Origin: Simplicispira suum | GTDB lineage: Bacteria; Pseudomonadota; Gammaproteobacteria; Burkholderiales; Burkholderiaceae_C | Reading direction: 5' to 3' | DNA: 64,000 nucleotides | NCBI RefSeq assembly: GCF_003008595.1 | Contig: NZ_CP027669.1 | Span: 1,984,001 to 2,048,000, forward strand | Shown here: piece after piece, positions 16,877-26,138 of the stretch | Layout: the number at the start of each line of letters is the position of its first letter | How positions within the stretch are numbered: the stretch's first letter is position 1 | The notes under the pieces: model-generated | The model's database searches: none | Told to the model about the DNA's origin: nothing | What the model saw: the letters and a program-made list of their open reading frames with translations, nothing else | Translations under genes and position numbers: made by a program

Positions 16877-19309
16877 ATGAAGAGAGAAGACCTGGGCCGC
16901 GCGCAAGACGTCACGGCCATCCAGCCCATCAGCCTTGATGTACTGCAGGAAAAATATCTCAAACCGGGCGAGACCAGCGTCGAAGACCTCTTTCGCCGTG
17001 TAGCGCGTGCACTGGCTTCTGTTGAAGCCGAGGGCGAGCGGGAAAAGTACGAAGCCCTGTTCCTGGCCAACATGCATGCAGGCGCGATTGGCGCCGGACG
17101 CATCATGAGCGCCGCTGGCACCACCATTCAGGCGACGCTGATCAACTGCTTCGTTCAGCCCGTGGGCGACTGCATCCAGGGGATGGACGACGAAGGATTT
17201 CCTGGCATTTACGAGGCGCTGCGCGAGGCTGCCGAAACCATGCGGCGCGGCGGTGGCGTTGGCTACGATTTTTCGCGCATTCGCCCGCGCGGGGCCGAGG
17301 TCAAAGGCACGCATTCAATGGCGTCCGGGCCATGCAGCTACATCAACGTGTTCGATCAGTCCTGCTCCACGGTGGAAAGCGCGGGCGCGCGGCGTGGTGC
17401 ACAGATGGGCGTGCTGCGCATTGATCACCCGGATGTGATGGATTTCATCACCGCGAAGCGCACGCCGGGTCGTTGGAACAATTTCAATGTGTCGGTGGGG
17501 GTGAGTGACGCCTTCGTGCAGGCCGTGCTGGATGATCAGCCCTGGGAGCTGGTACACAAGGCGCGCCCTGGGGCCACGGTGATGGGTACGGGCGCCTATC
17601 AGCGCGCCGACGGCAAATGGGTGTACGCAAGCCTGCCCGCGCGCGAGCTGTGGGACACCATCATGAAGTCGACCTACGACTTCGCAGAGCCCGGCATCCT
17701 TTTCCTGGATCAGATCAACACCGACAACAACCTGCACTATTGCGAGGACATCAACGCCACCAATCCTTGTGGCGAGCAGCCGCTGCCATCGTATGGCTGC
17801 TGCGATCTGGGTCCCATCATTCTGACGCGTTTCGTGCGCCATCCGTTTGGCTTTGACGGTGTTCCCGCGTTTGATTTTGCCGCCTTTGAAAAATCCGTGG
17901 CTTTGCAGGTGCGCGCCCTGGACAACGTGCTTGACGTCACGTTCTGGCCCTTGCCGCAGCAGCGCGACGAGGCCCATGCCAAGCGCCGCATTGGTGTCGG
18001 CTTCACCGGCATGGGCAACACCCTGGCCATGCTCTGCGTTCGTTACGACAAGGACGAAGGTCGCGCGATGGCGGCACGCATCGCCGAGCACATGCGCGAT
18101 GCCGCGTATTCCGCGTCGGTGGATCTGGCGATTGAAAAGGGCCGTTTCCCCAAGTTCGACGCCGACGGCTATCTGGCCAGAGGCACCTTCGCCAGCCGCC
18201 TGCCCGAGGCCCTGCGCGCGCGCATTCGCGAACACGGCATACGCAACAGCCATTTGTTGTCGATTGCGCCCACGGGAACGGTGAGCCTGGCCTTTGCCGA
18301 CAACGCGTCCAACGGCATCGAGCCGCCGTTCTCCTGGATGTACAAACGCCGCAAGCGCGAGGCCGATGGTTCCATGGCCGAGTACGCGGTAGAAGACCAC
18401 GCCTGGCGCCTGTACCGCGAGCTGGGCGGTGACGTGAACCAGTTGCCCGACTACTTTGTCTCGGCGCTGGAAATGTCGGCCGAGGGCCACATTGCCATGA
18501 TGAAGACGGTGCAGCCCTTCGTGGACACAGCCATCTCCAAAACGGTCAACATCCCGGCCGACTACCCCTACGAAGACTTCAAGGGTCTGTACCTGCAAGC
18601 CTGGCGCGCCAAGCTCAAGGGCTTGGCCACCTATCGACCGAACAGCATCCTCGGTTCGGTGCTGGAGACGCATGCCGCTCCCGGCAGCGAAGTGGCCTCC
18701 GCGCCCGAAACAGCGCCTGTGGACCCCATGCGCACGGTGATCGAAAGCCGCCCCAAAGGGGCGCTCTCTGCGGTCGCCGAAAAGGTGGATTACTGGACGC
18801 AGGAGGGGCAGAAGCGTTTGTATCTGGTGGTGTCCTTCTTGCCAGTACCTGATCCTGAGACCGGTGGCCTGATCGATCGCGCCATTGAATTCTTCATGCC
18901 TGTCGGCCAGAGCGGCGAATCGCAGCAATGGGTGACGTCCAGCATGCGGTTGCTCTCGCTGGCCGCGCGCGGCGGCTTCCTGGAGCGCGCGCTCAGCGAC
19001 ATGCGGAAAGTGGCTTGGGATCGCGGCCCGGTACGCTTGGGGACACACCAGAAGGCCGACGGAACCGTGGTGCCGATGTGGCACGACTCGGAGGTCGCTG
19101 CCATCGCCTATGCGGTCCAGAACATTTTGGCGCGCCGTGCCCGGCCGGTCCCTGGCGACGAAGAGTTGCCCGTAGGCGAGGCTGCGCTGGCCGCCGTTTC
19201 GCCCGTCATGGCCGGCAAGAAGTGCACCGAATGCGGCGCCCACGCCATGATTCGCAAGGACGGCTGCGACTACTGCACCCAGTGCGGCCACCTGGGCAGC
19301 TGCGGCTGA
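16877..19309 (+). CDS. nrdJ: Adenosylcobalamin-dependent ribonucleotide reductase (class II)
   Basis: The 810-aa enzyme makes deoxyribonucleotides with a B12-generated thiyl radical and needs no oxygen, so it suits anaerobic nitrate respiration. Cys91 (LINCFVQPV) and the active-site motif Asn296-Pro-Cys298-Gly-Glu300 ([12 protein letters not shown]) are present, as is the conserved [12 protein letters not shown] segment. The C-terminus has a zinc-ribbon-like Cys set ([18 protein letters not shown]), typical of the redox tail of NrdJ. The ATG at 16877 is chosen over an upstream in-frame ATG at 16817, because the latter would translate through the terminator hairpin. Confidence 0.95.
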   Translation: MKREDLGRAQDVTAIQPISLDVLQEKYLKPGETSVEDLFRRVARALASVEAEGEREKYEALFLANMHAGAIGAGRIMSAAGTTIQATLINCFVQPVGDCIQGMDDEGFPGIYEALREAAETMRRGGGVGYDFSRIRPRGAEVKGTHSMASGPCSYINVFDQSCSTVESAGARRGAQMGVLRIDHPDVMDFITAKRTPGRWNNFNVSVGVSDAFVQAVLDDQPWELVHKARPGATVMGTGAYQRADGKWVYASLPARELWDTIMKSTYDFAEPGILFLDQINTDNNLHYCEDINATNPCGEQPLPSYGCCDLGPIILTRFVRHPFGFDGVPAFDFAAFEKSVALQVRALDNVLDVTFWPLPQQRDEAHAKRRIGVGFTGMGNTLAMLCVRYDKDEGRAMAARIAEHMRDAAYSASVDLAIEKGRFPKFDADGYLARGTFASRLPEALRARIREHGIRNSHLLSIAPTGTVSLAFADNASNGIEPPFSWMYKRRKREADGSMAEYAVEDHAWRLYRELGGDVNQLPDYFVSALEMSAEGHIAMMKTVQPFVDTAISKTVNIPADYPYEDFKGLYLQAWRAKLKGLATYRPNSILGSVLETHAAPGSEVASAPETAPVDPMRTVIESRPKGALSAVAEKVDYWTQEGQKRLYLVVSFLPVPDPETGGLIDRAIEFFMPVGQSGESQQWVTSSMRLLSLAARGGFLERALSDMRKVAWDRGPVRLGTHQKADGTVVPMWHDSEVAAIAYAVQNILARRARPVPGDEELPVGEAALAAVSPVMAGKKCTECGAHAMIRKDGCDYCTQCGHLGSCG

Positions 19310-19319
19310 ACCTGCCGCA

Positions 19320-20627
19320 TTGCGCGTGTCCGGTCCGCCGGCTCCAGCCAAGCCCTCTGCCGAGACGCGCGCGCGGCTGGACTTGCGCTGGCGTGGGGCG
19401 CATCTGCTGATCGCGCCGCATCGACTGGCTTTTTTTCTTGCCATGCTGGTGCTGGCTGGAGCATCGCTGTGGTGGGCGCTGATCCAGACGTCGCGCGTGG
19501 CCGGCGCTGCAGCGATGGAGCCGGTACTGCCTGCTGCGTTGGCGCACGGCGCGCTCATGGTGTTCGGCTTTTTTCCGCTCTTCTTTTCGGGTTTCCTCTT
19601 TACCGCCGGGCCCAAATGGCTGCGCGTACCGCCCTGGCCGGTGCGCAGACTCCTCCCACCTTTGCTCTTGTTGTCGCTTGGCTGGTTGGCCTGGTTGCTG
19701 GGTGCCCAATGGCAGCCGTCGCTGGCGCTTGCAGGTGCCTGCTTCGCCGTCCTTGGCATGGTCTGGATCAGTCTGCTCTTCTGGGACCTGCTGCGGCAAA
19801 GCCAGGCCGAGGACCGCATGCATGCGCGCGTGATCGCCGTGGCGTTCACGGTCGGCACAGTGTGTGTCGCCGGTCTTGCACTGGCTTTGGCGCTGGGCGC
19901 GCCCAGTGTGGCCCGTTTGTTCGTTCTTGCGGGTCTCTGGGGGCTCGATGCCCTGGTCTTTGTCACCGTGGCGCACCGCATGCTGCCCTTTTTCTCACTG
20001 CCGTCCGAACACGGCGCGGGCAGTGACAACCCCTGGGGGACGCTGGGCTTGCTCGCGGGTGCGGCCGGTTTTGAGGCGCTGGCGGTATGGATGGATGCGG
20101 TGGTGCCGTACGAGTCGCGTTGGGGCGTTGCCTGGGTGCTGCTGCATGGACTGGTGGAATGCACAGTGGGCTCGGTGCTGCTTTGGCGCGCGTGGGGCTG
20201 GGCGCAGCGCCAGAGCCTGCGCAACCGCTTGTTGCGCATGTTTTTCCTGGGTTTTGTCTGGCTGGGTCTTGCATTTCTTCTGCACGGCGCGGCTCGCTGG
20301 CTCGCCCTGGCTGGCGCGCCTCAGTGGAGCCTGGGCGCCACGCACGCGCTCGGTATGGGGTGCTTGGCTTCACTGATGCTGGCGATGGTGACGCGGGTGT
20401 CTGCGGGGAACAGTGGCCGCGCGCAGGTGGCAGACGACACCGTGTGGGCGCTGTTCTGCCTGCTGCAGGCGGCGGTGGCTCTTCGCCTGATCGCCGTGCA
20501 GGCAGGCCCCGCTGCGCCGCTGGTGCTGCTGCTTGCAGCCCTGCTGTGGGCTGTAGCCATACTGGCCTGGGCGGGGCGGCTTGCCTCTTGGTACGGGCGA
20601 CTGCGCCCCGACGGGCGCGCCGGATGA
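19320..20627 (+). CDS. nnrS: NnrS family haem/copper membrane protein
   Basis: The 435-aa protein has about 12 hydrophobic helices. HGALMVFGFFPLFFSGFLFTA near residues 77-97, AHRMLPFF near residue 220 and a late THALGMGCLASLMLAM block are NnrS hallmarks. NnrS proteins are linked to nitric oxide tolerance in denitrifiers and protect against NO-induced iron depletion in other species. The best open start is TTG at 19320, 10 bp after nrdJ; a GTG at 19326 is an alternative. The stop overlaps the next gene by 4 bp. Confidence 0.9.
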   Translation: MRVSGPPAPAKPSAETRARLDLRWRGAHLLIAPHRLAFFLAMLVLAGASLWWALIQTSRVAGAAAMEPVLPAALAHGALMVFGFFPLFFSGFLFTAGPKWLRVPPWPVRRLLPPLLLLSLGWLAWLLGAQWQPSLALAGACFAVLGMVWISLLFWDLLRQSQAEDRMHARVIAVAFTVGTVCVAGLALALALGAPSVARLFVLAGLWGLDALVFVTVAHRMLPFFSLPSEHGAGSDNPWGTLGLLAGAAGFEALAVWMDAVVPYESRWGVAWVLLHGLVECTVGSVLLWRAWGWAQRQSLRNRLLRMFFLGFVWLGLAFLLHGAARWLALAGAPQWSLGATHALGMGCLASLMLAMVTRVSAGNSGRAQVADDTVWALFCLLQAAVALRLIAVQAGPAAPLVLLLAALLWAVAILAWAGRLASWYGRLRPDGRAG

Positions 20628-21283
20628 CAATGCCGGCTATGCACAACCTGGCTTCCCACCCTGCCTTCGCCTCCGGGCAGGACTGCGCCGCCTTTGCTGC
20701 GGCGCTGATGCAGGCGCGCCAGACCATTTTGCCCAAGCGGCTGGGCGAGCCCGCGCCTACACCCACGCAGTTGGCGCAGATTTTGGCCAGCGCCGCGCAC
20801 GCGCCGGACCATGGCCAATTGCTGCCCTGGCGCTTTGTGCAGGTGCCTGCTGCGGCCCGGCCCGCGCTGGCTGAGGCCTTTGGCCAGGCCCTGCAGGAGC
20901 GCGACGCGCTGGCCACACCCGAGCAGTTGGCGCAGGCGCGCGAAAAGGCCTTTCGTTCCCCGGTGCTGTTGCTGGTGGTGGTGGATCTGGCCTGCGGCGA
21001 TCCCGAGATCGAGGCGGGTGAGCGCATGGTGTCGGCGGGCTGCGCCGTGCAAAACCTGCTGTTGATGGCCACCGCGCTGGGTTTTGGCTCGGCTCTGACC
21101 AGTGGCAAAGCCCTGTCCTCGGCCCCGCTGCGCACGCTGTTTGGCCTTGCTGCCGGGCAGCAGGCGCTGTGTTTCGTCAACATTGGCAGCGTGGTGTCGC
21201 CCAAGCGCGCCCGCATTCGGCCGGCCCCATCGACGTATCTGGACCTTCTGGACGTGCAGGCACGGCCTTCTGCTCAGCCCTGA
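20624..21283 (+). CDS. Nitroreductase family protein
   Basis: The 219-aa FMN-binding fold protein resembles the RutE/YdjA branch: RQTILPKRLGEP near residue 31 provides the FMN-phosphate-binding arginine, AAHAPDHGQLLPWRF (residues about 58-72) is the flavin/substrate segment, and a C-terminal Gly-rich ALGFGSALTSG follows. Its substrate is unknown. The ATG overlaps the nnrS stop (ATGA); in-frame ATGs at 20630 and 20639 are alternatives. The coupling suggests shared regulation with NnrS. Confidence 0.88.
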   Translation: MTMPAMHNLASHPAFASGQDCAAFAAALMQARQTILPKRLGEPAPTPTQLAQILASAAHAPDHGQLLPWRFVQVPAAARPALAEAFGQALQERDALATPEQLAQAREKAFRSPVLLLVVVDLACGDPEIEAGERMVSAGCAVQNLLLMATALGFGSALTSGKALSSAPLRTLFGLAAGQQALCFVNIGSVVSPKRARIRPAPSTYLDLLDVQARPSAQP

Positions 21284-21321
21284 GCAAGTTCGACCTATTT
21301 TTTGAACTCTGGAATCAACCC

Positions 21322-21726
21322 ATGGAAATTTCCTGTTTTGACGATCTTTTGCAAGCCGCACGAGCGCAGGGCGAGCCCCAGCGCCTGCTGTTTGTGTTTG
21401 CTGGTGTCGAATTGCCCGACGACGCCACGCCGGCCCAACGCGAGCGCTTTGCCAGGGGCGAAGGCGGTGCGCTGGTGCCACAGATGTGTGTCGACAAGGC
21501 ACCGGACGAGCTGGCGTCGTTTGACGCGCTGGTCCAGGAAGCCGCCCAGTTCGGCAAGGACTGGATTCTGGTGTTTGCCGCTGCCATGTCAGGTAGCTTG
21601 AACCGCGCGCCCACCAGCAGCGACGCCGAGGTGCCGCTCGAGGGTATGGTGGATGCCATCAAGCGCGGCGTGCATTCGGGGTTGATCCCGTTTGATCGCA
21701 CCGGCCACACGGTGCAGATCGATTGA
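21322..21726 (+). CDS. Small conserved protein of unknown function
   Basis: This 134-aa soluble, acidic protein starts MEISCFDDLLQAARAQ. Similar Comamonadaceae proteins are, as I recall, sometimes labelled 'ribonucleotide reductase subunit alpha', but no NrdJ/NrdA motif is visible and the length is far too short for a reductase, so that name should not be trusted. It is 38 bp after the nitroreductase, within the nrdJ-nnrS-hemerythrin group, and its stop lies next to the hemerythrin start. One short hydrophobic stretch (WILVFAAAM) is probably a buried beta strand. Confidence 0.75.
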   Translation: MEISCFDDLLQAARAQGEPQRLLFVFAGVELPDDATPAQRERFARGEGGALVPQMCVDKAPDELASFDALVQEAAQFGKDWILVFAAAMSGSLNRAPTSSDAEVPLEGMVDAIKRGVHSGLIPFDRTGHTVQID

Positions 21727-21728
21727 CG

Positions 21729-22286
21729 GTGGCAAGCCCTTCCCGCGGCATCCCTCTGCCTGGCTTTGGCGCGCCGGCGGTCGGTTTCGATACCCCGTTC
21801 GAGATGCTGGAAGCCTGCCACGAGCGCGTGCAGCGCACGCTGGCGCTGCAGCAGCGCCTGTGTGAGCACCTGCAAACCCAAGGCTGCGACGATTCGGCCC
21901 GCAGCGCGGCATTCGACGTGCTGCGCTACTTCGACATTGCCGCGCCACTGCACCATGAAGACGAGGAGCGCCATGTCTTTCCCGCGTTGCACGCGGCCAA
22001 GGACGAAGCCTTGCTCGCGGCCGTGGCGCAACTGCAGGCCGACCATGTTGCCATGGCGCAGCGCTGGGCGGTGGCCCGCAGCGCCTTGCTGGCGCTCTCA
22101 GGCGGTGGCATCACGCAGTTTTCTGCCGAGCAGTTGGCGGCACTGGACGCTTTTGCTGCCGGCTATGCAGACCACATCCGTACCGAAGAAGAGTGGGTCT
22201 ACCCAGCCGCGCGCGCGGCCATGGACGCTGGCGCGCTGCAGGCCATGGCGCGCGACATGCGCCAGCGGCGCGGTGCAGCGCAATAA
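21729..22286 (+). CDS. Hemerythrin-like (HHE) domain protein
   Basis: The protein of about 185 aa has an HHE four-helix domain. Candidate di-iron ligands are His in MLEACHERV, His/His/Glu in PLHHEDEERHVFP, His in LQADHVAMAQRW, and His/Glu in YADHIRTEEEWVYP. Family members bind O2 or act in repair of, and tolerance to, NO damage. No ATG is available; GTG at 21729 is taken, with a TTG at 21723 overlapping the upstream stop as alternative. The context beside nnrS supports an NO or iron role. Confidence 0.85.
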   Translation: MASPSRGIPLPGFGAPAVGFDTPFEMLEACHERVQRTLALQQRLCEHLQTQGCDDSARSAAFDVLRYFDIAAPLHHEDEERHVFPALHAAKDEALLAAVAQLQADHVAMAQRWAVARSALLALSGGGITQFSAEQLAALDAFAAGYADHIRTEEEWVYPAARAAMDAGALQAMARDMRQRRGAAQ

Positions 22287-22289
22287 GTG

Positions 22290-22342
22290 CTATTTATTTT
22301 ATAGCTGTTGACGCTTGTGGAATAAGAGCTGGAGGCCTATTT
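22290..22342 (-). repeat. Dispersed palindromic repeat A, copy 2
   Basis: Minus strand: AATAGGCCTCCAGCTCTTAT, then TCCACAAGCGTCAACAGCTA. The copy is intergenic, between the convergent hemerythrin and DUF3567 genes, and starts 4 bp after the hemerythrin stop. The stem is weaker than in other copies. Confidence 0.7.
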
Positions 22343-22360
22343 GATGCTTAAAATTCAGCG

Positions 22361-22651
22361 TCAATGCACCACCACCGGGTGCTGCGCCAGCCCGGTATAG
22401 CCTTCCAGCGTGTCCTCCACCTCTTCCTGGGTCGGCGCATCGCGCTGCCAGGCCAGGATCTGGAGCTGGAACATCTCGGCCCAGGAGCCGTCGAGATAGA
22501 CCTCCTTGCCGGTGCGTTTGTCGACAATTTCAAACCCGTGGCGCGCCAACTGCAACGGCGCCGGCCCGTCGTCGGAGGAAACCTCCACGCGGTCGGCATC
22601 GGGCAGCATGTGCACCACCACAAAAGAATCCGAGTCGTAGAGCATGTTCAT
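22361..22651 (-). CDS. DUF3567 family small protein
   Basis: The 96-aa protein begins MNMLYDSDSFVVVHM, the start typical of DUF3567, a family widespread in Burkholderiales and of unknown function. The middle (GFEIVDKRTGKEVYLDG) is highly conserved in the family as I know it. The ATG at 22651 has a strong Shine-Dalgarno (AGGAGGAACGCC), which favours it over the upstream in-frame ATG at 22708. It stands alone, convergent with the hemerythrin gene. Confidence 0.88.
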   Translation of the reverse strand: MNMLYDSDSFVVVHMLPDADRVEVSSDDGPAPLQLARHGFEIVDKRTGKEVYLDGSWAEMFQLQILAWQRDAPTQEEVEDTLEGYTGLAQHPVVVH

Positions 22652-22778
22652 GGCGTTCCTCCTGCGCTTGTAGTCATTGTCAGATGGATTCGATGCGCCA
22701 GAGTTCAAGCGCTCACAATGACTGCACGGCTTGTCTGTTTGCGCCTACAGCGTGGCCTCGATCCGACAATGCGCCTTC

Positions 22779-23897
22779 TCAAGGTGCTTCGTGCCCGCTC
22801 AGGTTCAGCTCGACGAAGTCGCCATTGGCCTCGGTGATGCGAATGCGCGCGGGCAGGTAGCCCAGTTCGGGGGCCAGCCAGACCTGGGCTTTCTGGTCGT
22901 AGTCGCGCCGGGGCAGGCGCTGCAATTGCACGGTGCGCATCGTGCCGACCGGCAGTTCCAGCGCTTCTTCGCCCTCGACGGTGAAAGTCCAGACGTCGGC
23001 CGCGCGGGCGCTTACCGTCGTCATCGCGATCCGCGTGCCGGCAGGGTAGTGCTCGGGTGCGGCGGCCAGCATGCTGGCCAGTTGCAGGAACACGCTCAGC
23101 CGGTCTTGCGCACCCGGCTCGATCGGAGCGGCCGGCGTGTTGGCGCTGAAAGTGACCTGCCCCTTGGCAAAGTCGAAATGCGCGGCGCGCTCGCTGCGCG
23201 AGCGGTCGCCAAAACGCCGTGGCTGCAGGCCGCGCTCCGTAACGCTACCGACGCTGCTCTGTGATCGCGAGCCCAGAAAAATCACTTTCACTTCCTGGTG
23301 GGCGCTGTAGCTGGTGGCGTCGTGCTGCCAGAGCAGCTCAGCCTGCGCGTTGTAGCCAAAACCACGCGCCTTGCCGGTGACCTCGAAGCTCAGGCGCGCA
23401 GGTGGTGGGAGCTTGACCGGGGGCGGGTTGTCTCCCGCTGTGGGCGGAGGGCTTTCCTGTTCAGGGGCAGACGCCGCGCGCACGGGGGTTTCGGCGGCAT
23501 GCGCGGTTGCAAGGGGCTGCGCTTCGTTCTCGCTGGAAGCGTCCAAGGCGAGCAGCTCGCTCTGGCTGGGCGCAAGCCATGGCGGGCTGGCAAGGACCGA
23601 AGGCGTTGCCGCTGGCGCGCCTTCAGCCAGATCAGTGGGAGAGGCTGCCGGGACGGGTGTTTGCGTGCGTGGGACTGCGGGCGTTTTGGCCGACGGCTTG
23701 GCCCGCTTGGGCGCCGCCCGGACCACGGGAGCGGCCACGGGGCTGAGAGCGGCGGGGGCGTTGACGGTGCGGGTCACAAACACCGGCGGTGCGCTGGCGG
23801 TGGGACGCAGGGCGCTGGCCGAGGCGCCCGAAAGCAGCAGCGCATGCAGGGCCAGCACCACGGTGGTGAGCACGAAGAGCAGGCGCCGGGGGATCAT
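22779..23897 (-). CDS. DUF3108 domain envelope protein with TonB-like N-terminus
   Basis: The 372-aa protein has an N-terminal hydrophobic anchor (RRLLFVLTTVVLALHALLL), then about 140 residues rich in Pro, Ala and Ser like the periplasm-spanning part of TonB, and a C-terminal DUF3108 beta-rich domain (from LSFEVTGKARGFGYNAQ to the end). Anchoring in the inner membrane with the domain in the periplasm is inferred. No enzymatic motif is visible. The start at 23897 places the anchor at the N-terminus; longer in-frame starts up to 24014 exist. Confidence 0.82.
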   Translation of the reverse strand: MIPRRLLFVLTTVVLALHALLLSGASASALRPTASAPPVFVTRTVNAPAALSPVAAPVVRAAPKRAKPSAKTPAVPRTQTPVPAASPTDLAEGAPAATPSVLASPPWLAPSQSELLALDASSENEAQPLATAHAAETPVRAASAPEQESPPPTAGDNPPPVKLPPPARLSFEVTGKARGFGYNAQAELLWQHDATSYSAHQEVKVIFLGSRSQSSVGSVTERGLQPRRFGDRSRSERAAHFDFAKGQVTFSANTPAAPIEPGAQDRLSVFLQLASMLAAAPEHYPAGTRIAMTTVSARAADVWTFTVEGEEALELPVGTMRTVQLQRLPRRDYDQKAQVWLAPELGYLPARIRITEANGDFVELNLSGHEAP

Positions 23898-24019
23898 GGC
23901 TTGTGGGTCGACAACACCCTGCCACGTTACCATCCCTGCCGCGCGAGCGCGGCGCTCGCGTACCATGCGGGCGTCGTGGCACGCCTGTTGCGCCGCCGCA
24001 GCCACCATCCGCACGCCCC

Positions 24020-25009
24020 ATGAAGCTCGCTACGTTGAAGGACGGTTCGCGCGACGGCCAGTTGGTCGTCGTCTCGCGCGATCTCGCCCAGGCCCATTAC
24101 GCCACCGGCATCGCCAACCGCCTGCAGCAGGTGCTGGAAGACTGGGGATTTTTCGCCCCGCAACTACAGGACCTGTCGGACGCGCTGAACGCCGGCCGCA
24201 CCCACCACGCCTTTCCCTTGGATCCGCAGCAGTGCCTGGCGCCGCTGCCGCGTGCTTACCAGTGCCTGCAGCGTGCCGAGTCATTGAGTGAAGAGACTGC
24301 GGCACGCGCCGGCATGCCCGACATGGTTCAGCTTGCCGGCGACGCAATGCTGGGCGCCTGCGCCGATATCGCTGCTGGCAGCACGGCCATGGAGATGGAT
24401 TTCGGCGCTGGCCTGGCGGTCATCACCGGCGACATTGCCGCTGCCAGCACGCCGGCCCAGGCACTCGATGGCGTGCGCCTTGTGATGCTGGCCAATACCC
24501 TCAGCCTGCGGGCGCTGGAAGCGCGCGAACGCGCCGCAGGCCTGGGGCCGCTTCTCAGCCGGCCGGCGACGGCTTTCAGTCCGGTGGCAGTGACACTGGA
24601 CGAACTCGGCGCCGCCTGGGACGGCGGGCGTGTCGCGCTGGCGCTGCAGGTCGGGCTGAACGGCCGCAAGTTCGGTCTGTGCGACGGCGTGGCTGGCATG
24701 CCCTGGGGGTTTGGCGAGCTTATCGCCCACGCCGCCTGCACGCGCCCGGTGCGCGCCGGCAGCATCGTCTGCAGCGGCCCCTTGGCCACAGCCGCTGGGC
24801 CGCTCGCCCAGGGCCGCGCGGAGTCGGCGCGCGGCTTCAGCAGCATGCAAGCCAAGCGCCGGGCCGAAGCGCAGGAGGCGGGGCAAGCCAGCACCGGCTA
24901 CCTGCAACCGGGCGACGTGCTGCGCATGGAGATGAAAGGCAGCAGTGGTGCCAGCCTGTTTGGCGCCATTGAACAGGCCGTGGCCGAAGCCGCGCCATGG
25001 CCGCAATGA
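24020..25009 (+). CDS. FAH-fold protein lacking the metal ligands (probably non-catalytic)
   Basis: The 329-aa protein starts MKLATLKDGSRDGQLVVVSR and matches fumarylacetoacetate hydrolase-family enzymes nearly end to end (RPATAFSPVAVTLDELG; VRAGSIVCSG; GDVLRMEM). Relatives normally have an acidic metal-binding trio (two Glu in an E-x-E strand, one Asp). Here these positions read Gly129 and Gly131 (MDFGAGLAVITGD) and Thr160 (LANTLSLR). A stretch around residues 80-115 that carries substrate residues is also rewritten. It is read as a pseudoenzyme or altered-function paralogue. The stop overlaps the next gene by 13 bp. Confidence 0.82.
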   Translation: MKLATLKDGSRDGQLVVVSRDLAQAHYATGIANRLQQVLEDWGFFAPQLQDLSDALNAGRTHHAFPLDPQQCLAPLPRAYQCLQRAESLSEETAARAGMPDMVQLAGDAMLGACADIAAGSTAMEMDFGAGLAVITGDIAAASTPAQALDGVRLVMLANTLSLRALEARERAAGLGPLLSRPATAFSPVAVTLDELGAAWDGGRVALALQVGLNGRKFGLCDGVAGMPWGFGELIAHAACTRPVRAGSIVCSGPLATAAGPLAQGRAESARGFSSMQAKRRAEAQEAGQASTGYLQPGDVLRMEMKGSSGASLFGAIEQAVAEAAPWPQ

Positions 25010-25704
25010 AAGATTCCGACGTCGGGCAAGGCGGCCCCGAAATGCGGGCCTACTACGCCGCCCGCGCCGAGGAATACGACGCGGTCTATTGCAAGAGCGA
25101 GCGCCAGTTCGATCTGCGCGCCATCAAGGCTTGGCTGCCAGCGCGCTTTGCGGGTGCGCAGGTGCTGGAAATCGCCTGCGGCACCGGCTACTGGACGCAA
25201 TTCATCGCCCCCGTGGCGCGCAGCGTGTGGGCTCTTGACGCTGCCCCCGAGACACTGCGCGTGGCGCGCGCGCGCGGCCTGGGCGCGCATGTGCACTGGA
25301 TGGCGGGCGATGCCTACGCACTGCCCATGGCCAGGCGGGTGTGGGATGCCGCCTTTGCAGGCTTCTGGTTCTCGCATGTGCCGCAGGCGCGGCGTGTGGA
25401 GTTTCTTGCAGGCCTGCACGCCTCGCTGGCCCCAGGAGCGCGCGTGGTCTTGCTGGACAACCGCTTTGTCGCCGGCAGCAGCACCCCGCTGTGCGACACC
25501 GATGCGAACGGCGATACCTGGCAGCGGCGTCCACTGCGCGATGGCTCGGTGCACCGCATCCTGAAGAACTTTCCGGATGCCCAGGAGCTGCACGCCGCAG
25601 TGCGCCAAGCAGGAGCGGCCGAAGGCAGCTTGACGCAGTGGCCGCATTACTGGGCTTACGCGTACTGCACGCCGCAGCCTGCTGCGCCGGGCCATTCGCG
25701 CTGA
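24997..25704 (+). CDS. Class I SAM-dependent methyltransferase
   Basis: The 235-aa Rossmann-fold enzyme has motif I VLEIACGTGYWTQF (about residues 52-65), an acidic motif II region VWALDAAPE, motif III region MAGDAYALP and motif IV DAAFAGFWFSHVPQ. The substrate is not evident. It begins inside the end of the FAH-like gene; a second ATG at 25006 removes most of the overlap. A role linked to the neighbour is not supported beyond spacing. Confidence 0.85.
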   Translation: MAAMKDSDVGQGGPEMRAYYAARAEEYDAVYCKSERQFDLRAIKAWLPARFAGAQVLEIACGTGYWTQFIAPVARSVWALDAAPETLRVARARGLGAHVHWMAGDAYALPMARRVWDAAFAGFWFSHVPQARRVEFLAGLHASLAPGARVVLLDNRFVAGSSTPLCDTDANGDTWQRRPLRDGSVHRILKNFPDAQELHAAVRQAGAAEGSLTQWPHYWAYAYCTPQPAAPGHSR

Positions 25705-25845
25705 AAGAACGGCGGCGTCCGGTGCGCCTACTCGCGACAGGGTTCCTTGGGGAGGGATATGCCGCTCGCCGCCCAGCCGGCTACAGTGACTGGCGAGCTG
25801 GCGTTGGCCGGCTTGCATGTCCCACGATTCAAAGGAGCACACCAC

Positions 25846-26076
25846 ATGGCCGATACCTGGCTGCCTTCCCTGATCACCGCTACGCCCCAAGAAGGCTTTG
25901 AACTGGCCATTACGCTGAGCCGCCGCGGCGTCAAGTACACCCAGCCGGACATGGAGACGCTCAAGCAACTGCGACCCGAGTACGCGCAGTCGGCCGATGG
26001 ATTGACCGCCGCCTCGCAGGTGATTGCCATCAACTTCCAGACCGTCTCCGCCGCCAACAACTACTGGCGCGGTTGA
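25846..26076 (+). CDS. Small conserved hypothetical protein
   Basis: This 76-aa cytoplasmic protein starts MADTWLPSLITATPQEG, with no signal peptide, TM helix or known motif that I recognise. A clear RBS (AAAGGAG) precedes the ATG at 25846, which is why the longer in-frame start at 25747 is not used. The codon use is like that of neighbours. It is convergent with the broken molybdopterin oxidoreductase gene, with a repeat A copy between them. Confidence 0.68.
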   Translation: MADTWLPSLITATPQEGFELAITLSRRGVKYTQPDMETLKQLRPEYAQSADGLTAASQVIAINFQTVSAANNYWRG

Positions 26077-26084
26077 AAATATCA

Positions 26085-26138
26085 GTAAAAATGGCCTCTA
26101 GCGCTTATCCATAAAGCGCTAATAGCTCATTTATTGAT
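26085..26138 (+). repeat. Dispersed palindromic repeat A, copy 3
   Basis: ATGGCCTCTAGCGCTTATCC followed by ATAAAGCGCTAATAGCT, with stem AGCGCTTTAT/ATAAGCGCT-like arms. The copy overlaps the 3' end of the minus-strand oxidoreductase gene, whose stop codon (26127-26129) and last residues come from the repeat. Confidence 0.8.

Noticed and set aside
17315..20239. Minus-strand open frame of 974 codons
   Set aside because: It is antisense to nrdJ and nnrS, whose protein motifs are clear; no domain is recognisable in the antisense frame.
21322..21726. Ribonucleotide reductase alpha subunit label for the 134-aa protein
   Set aside because: No reductase motif is present and the length is a fraction of any alpha subunit; nearness to nrdJ is the only link.
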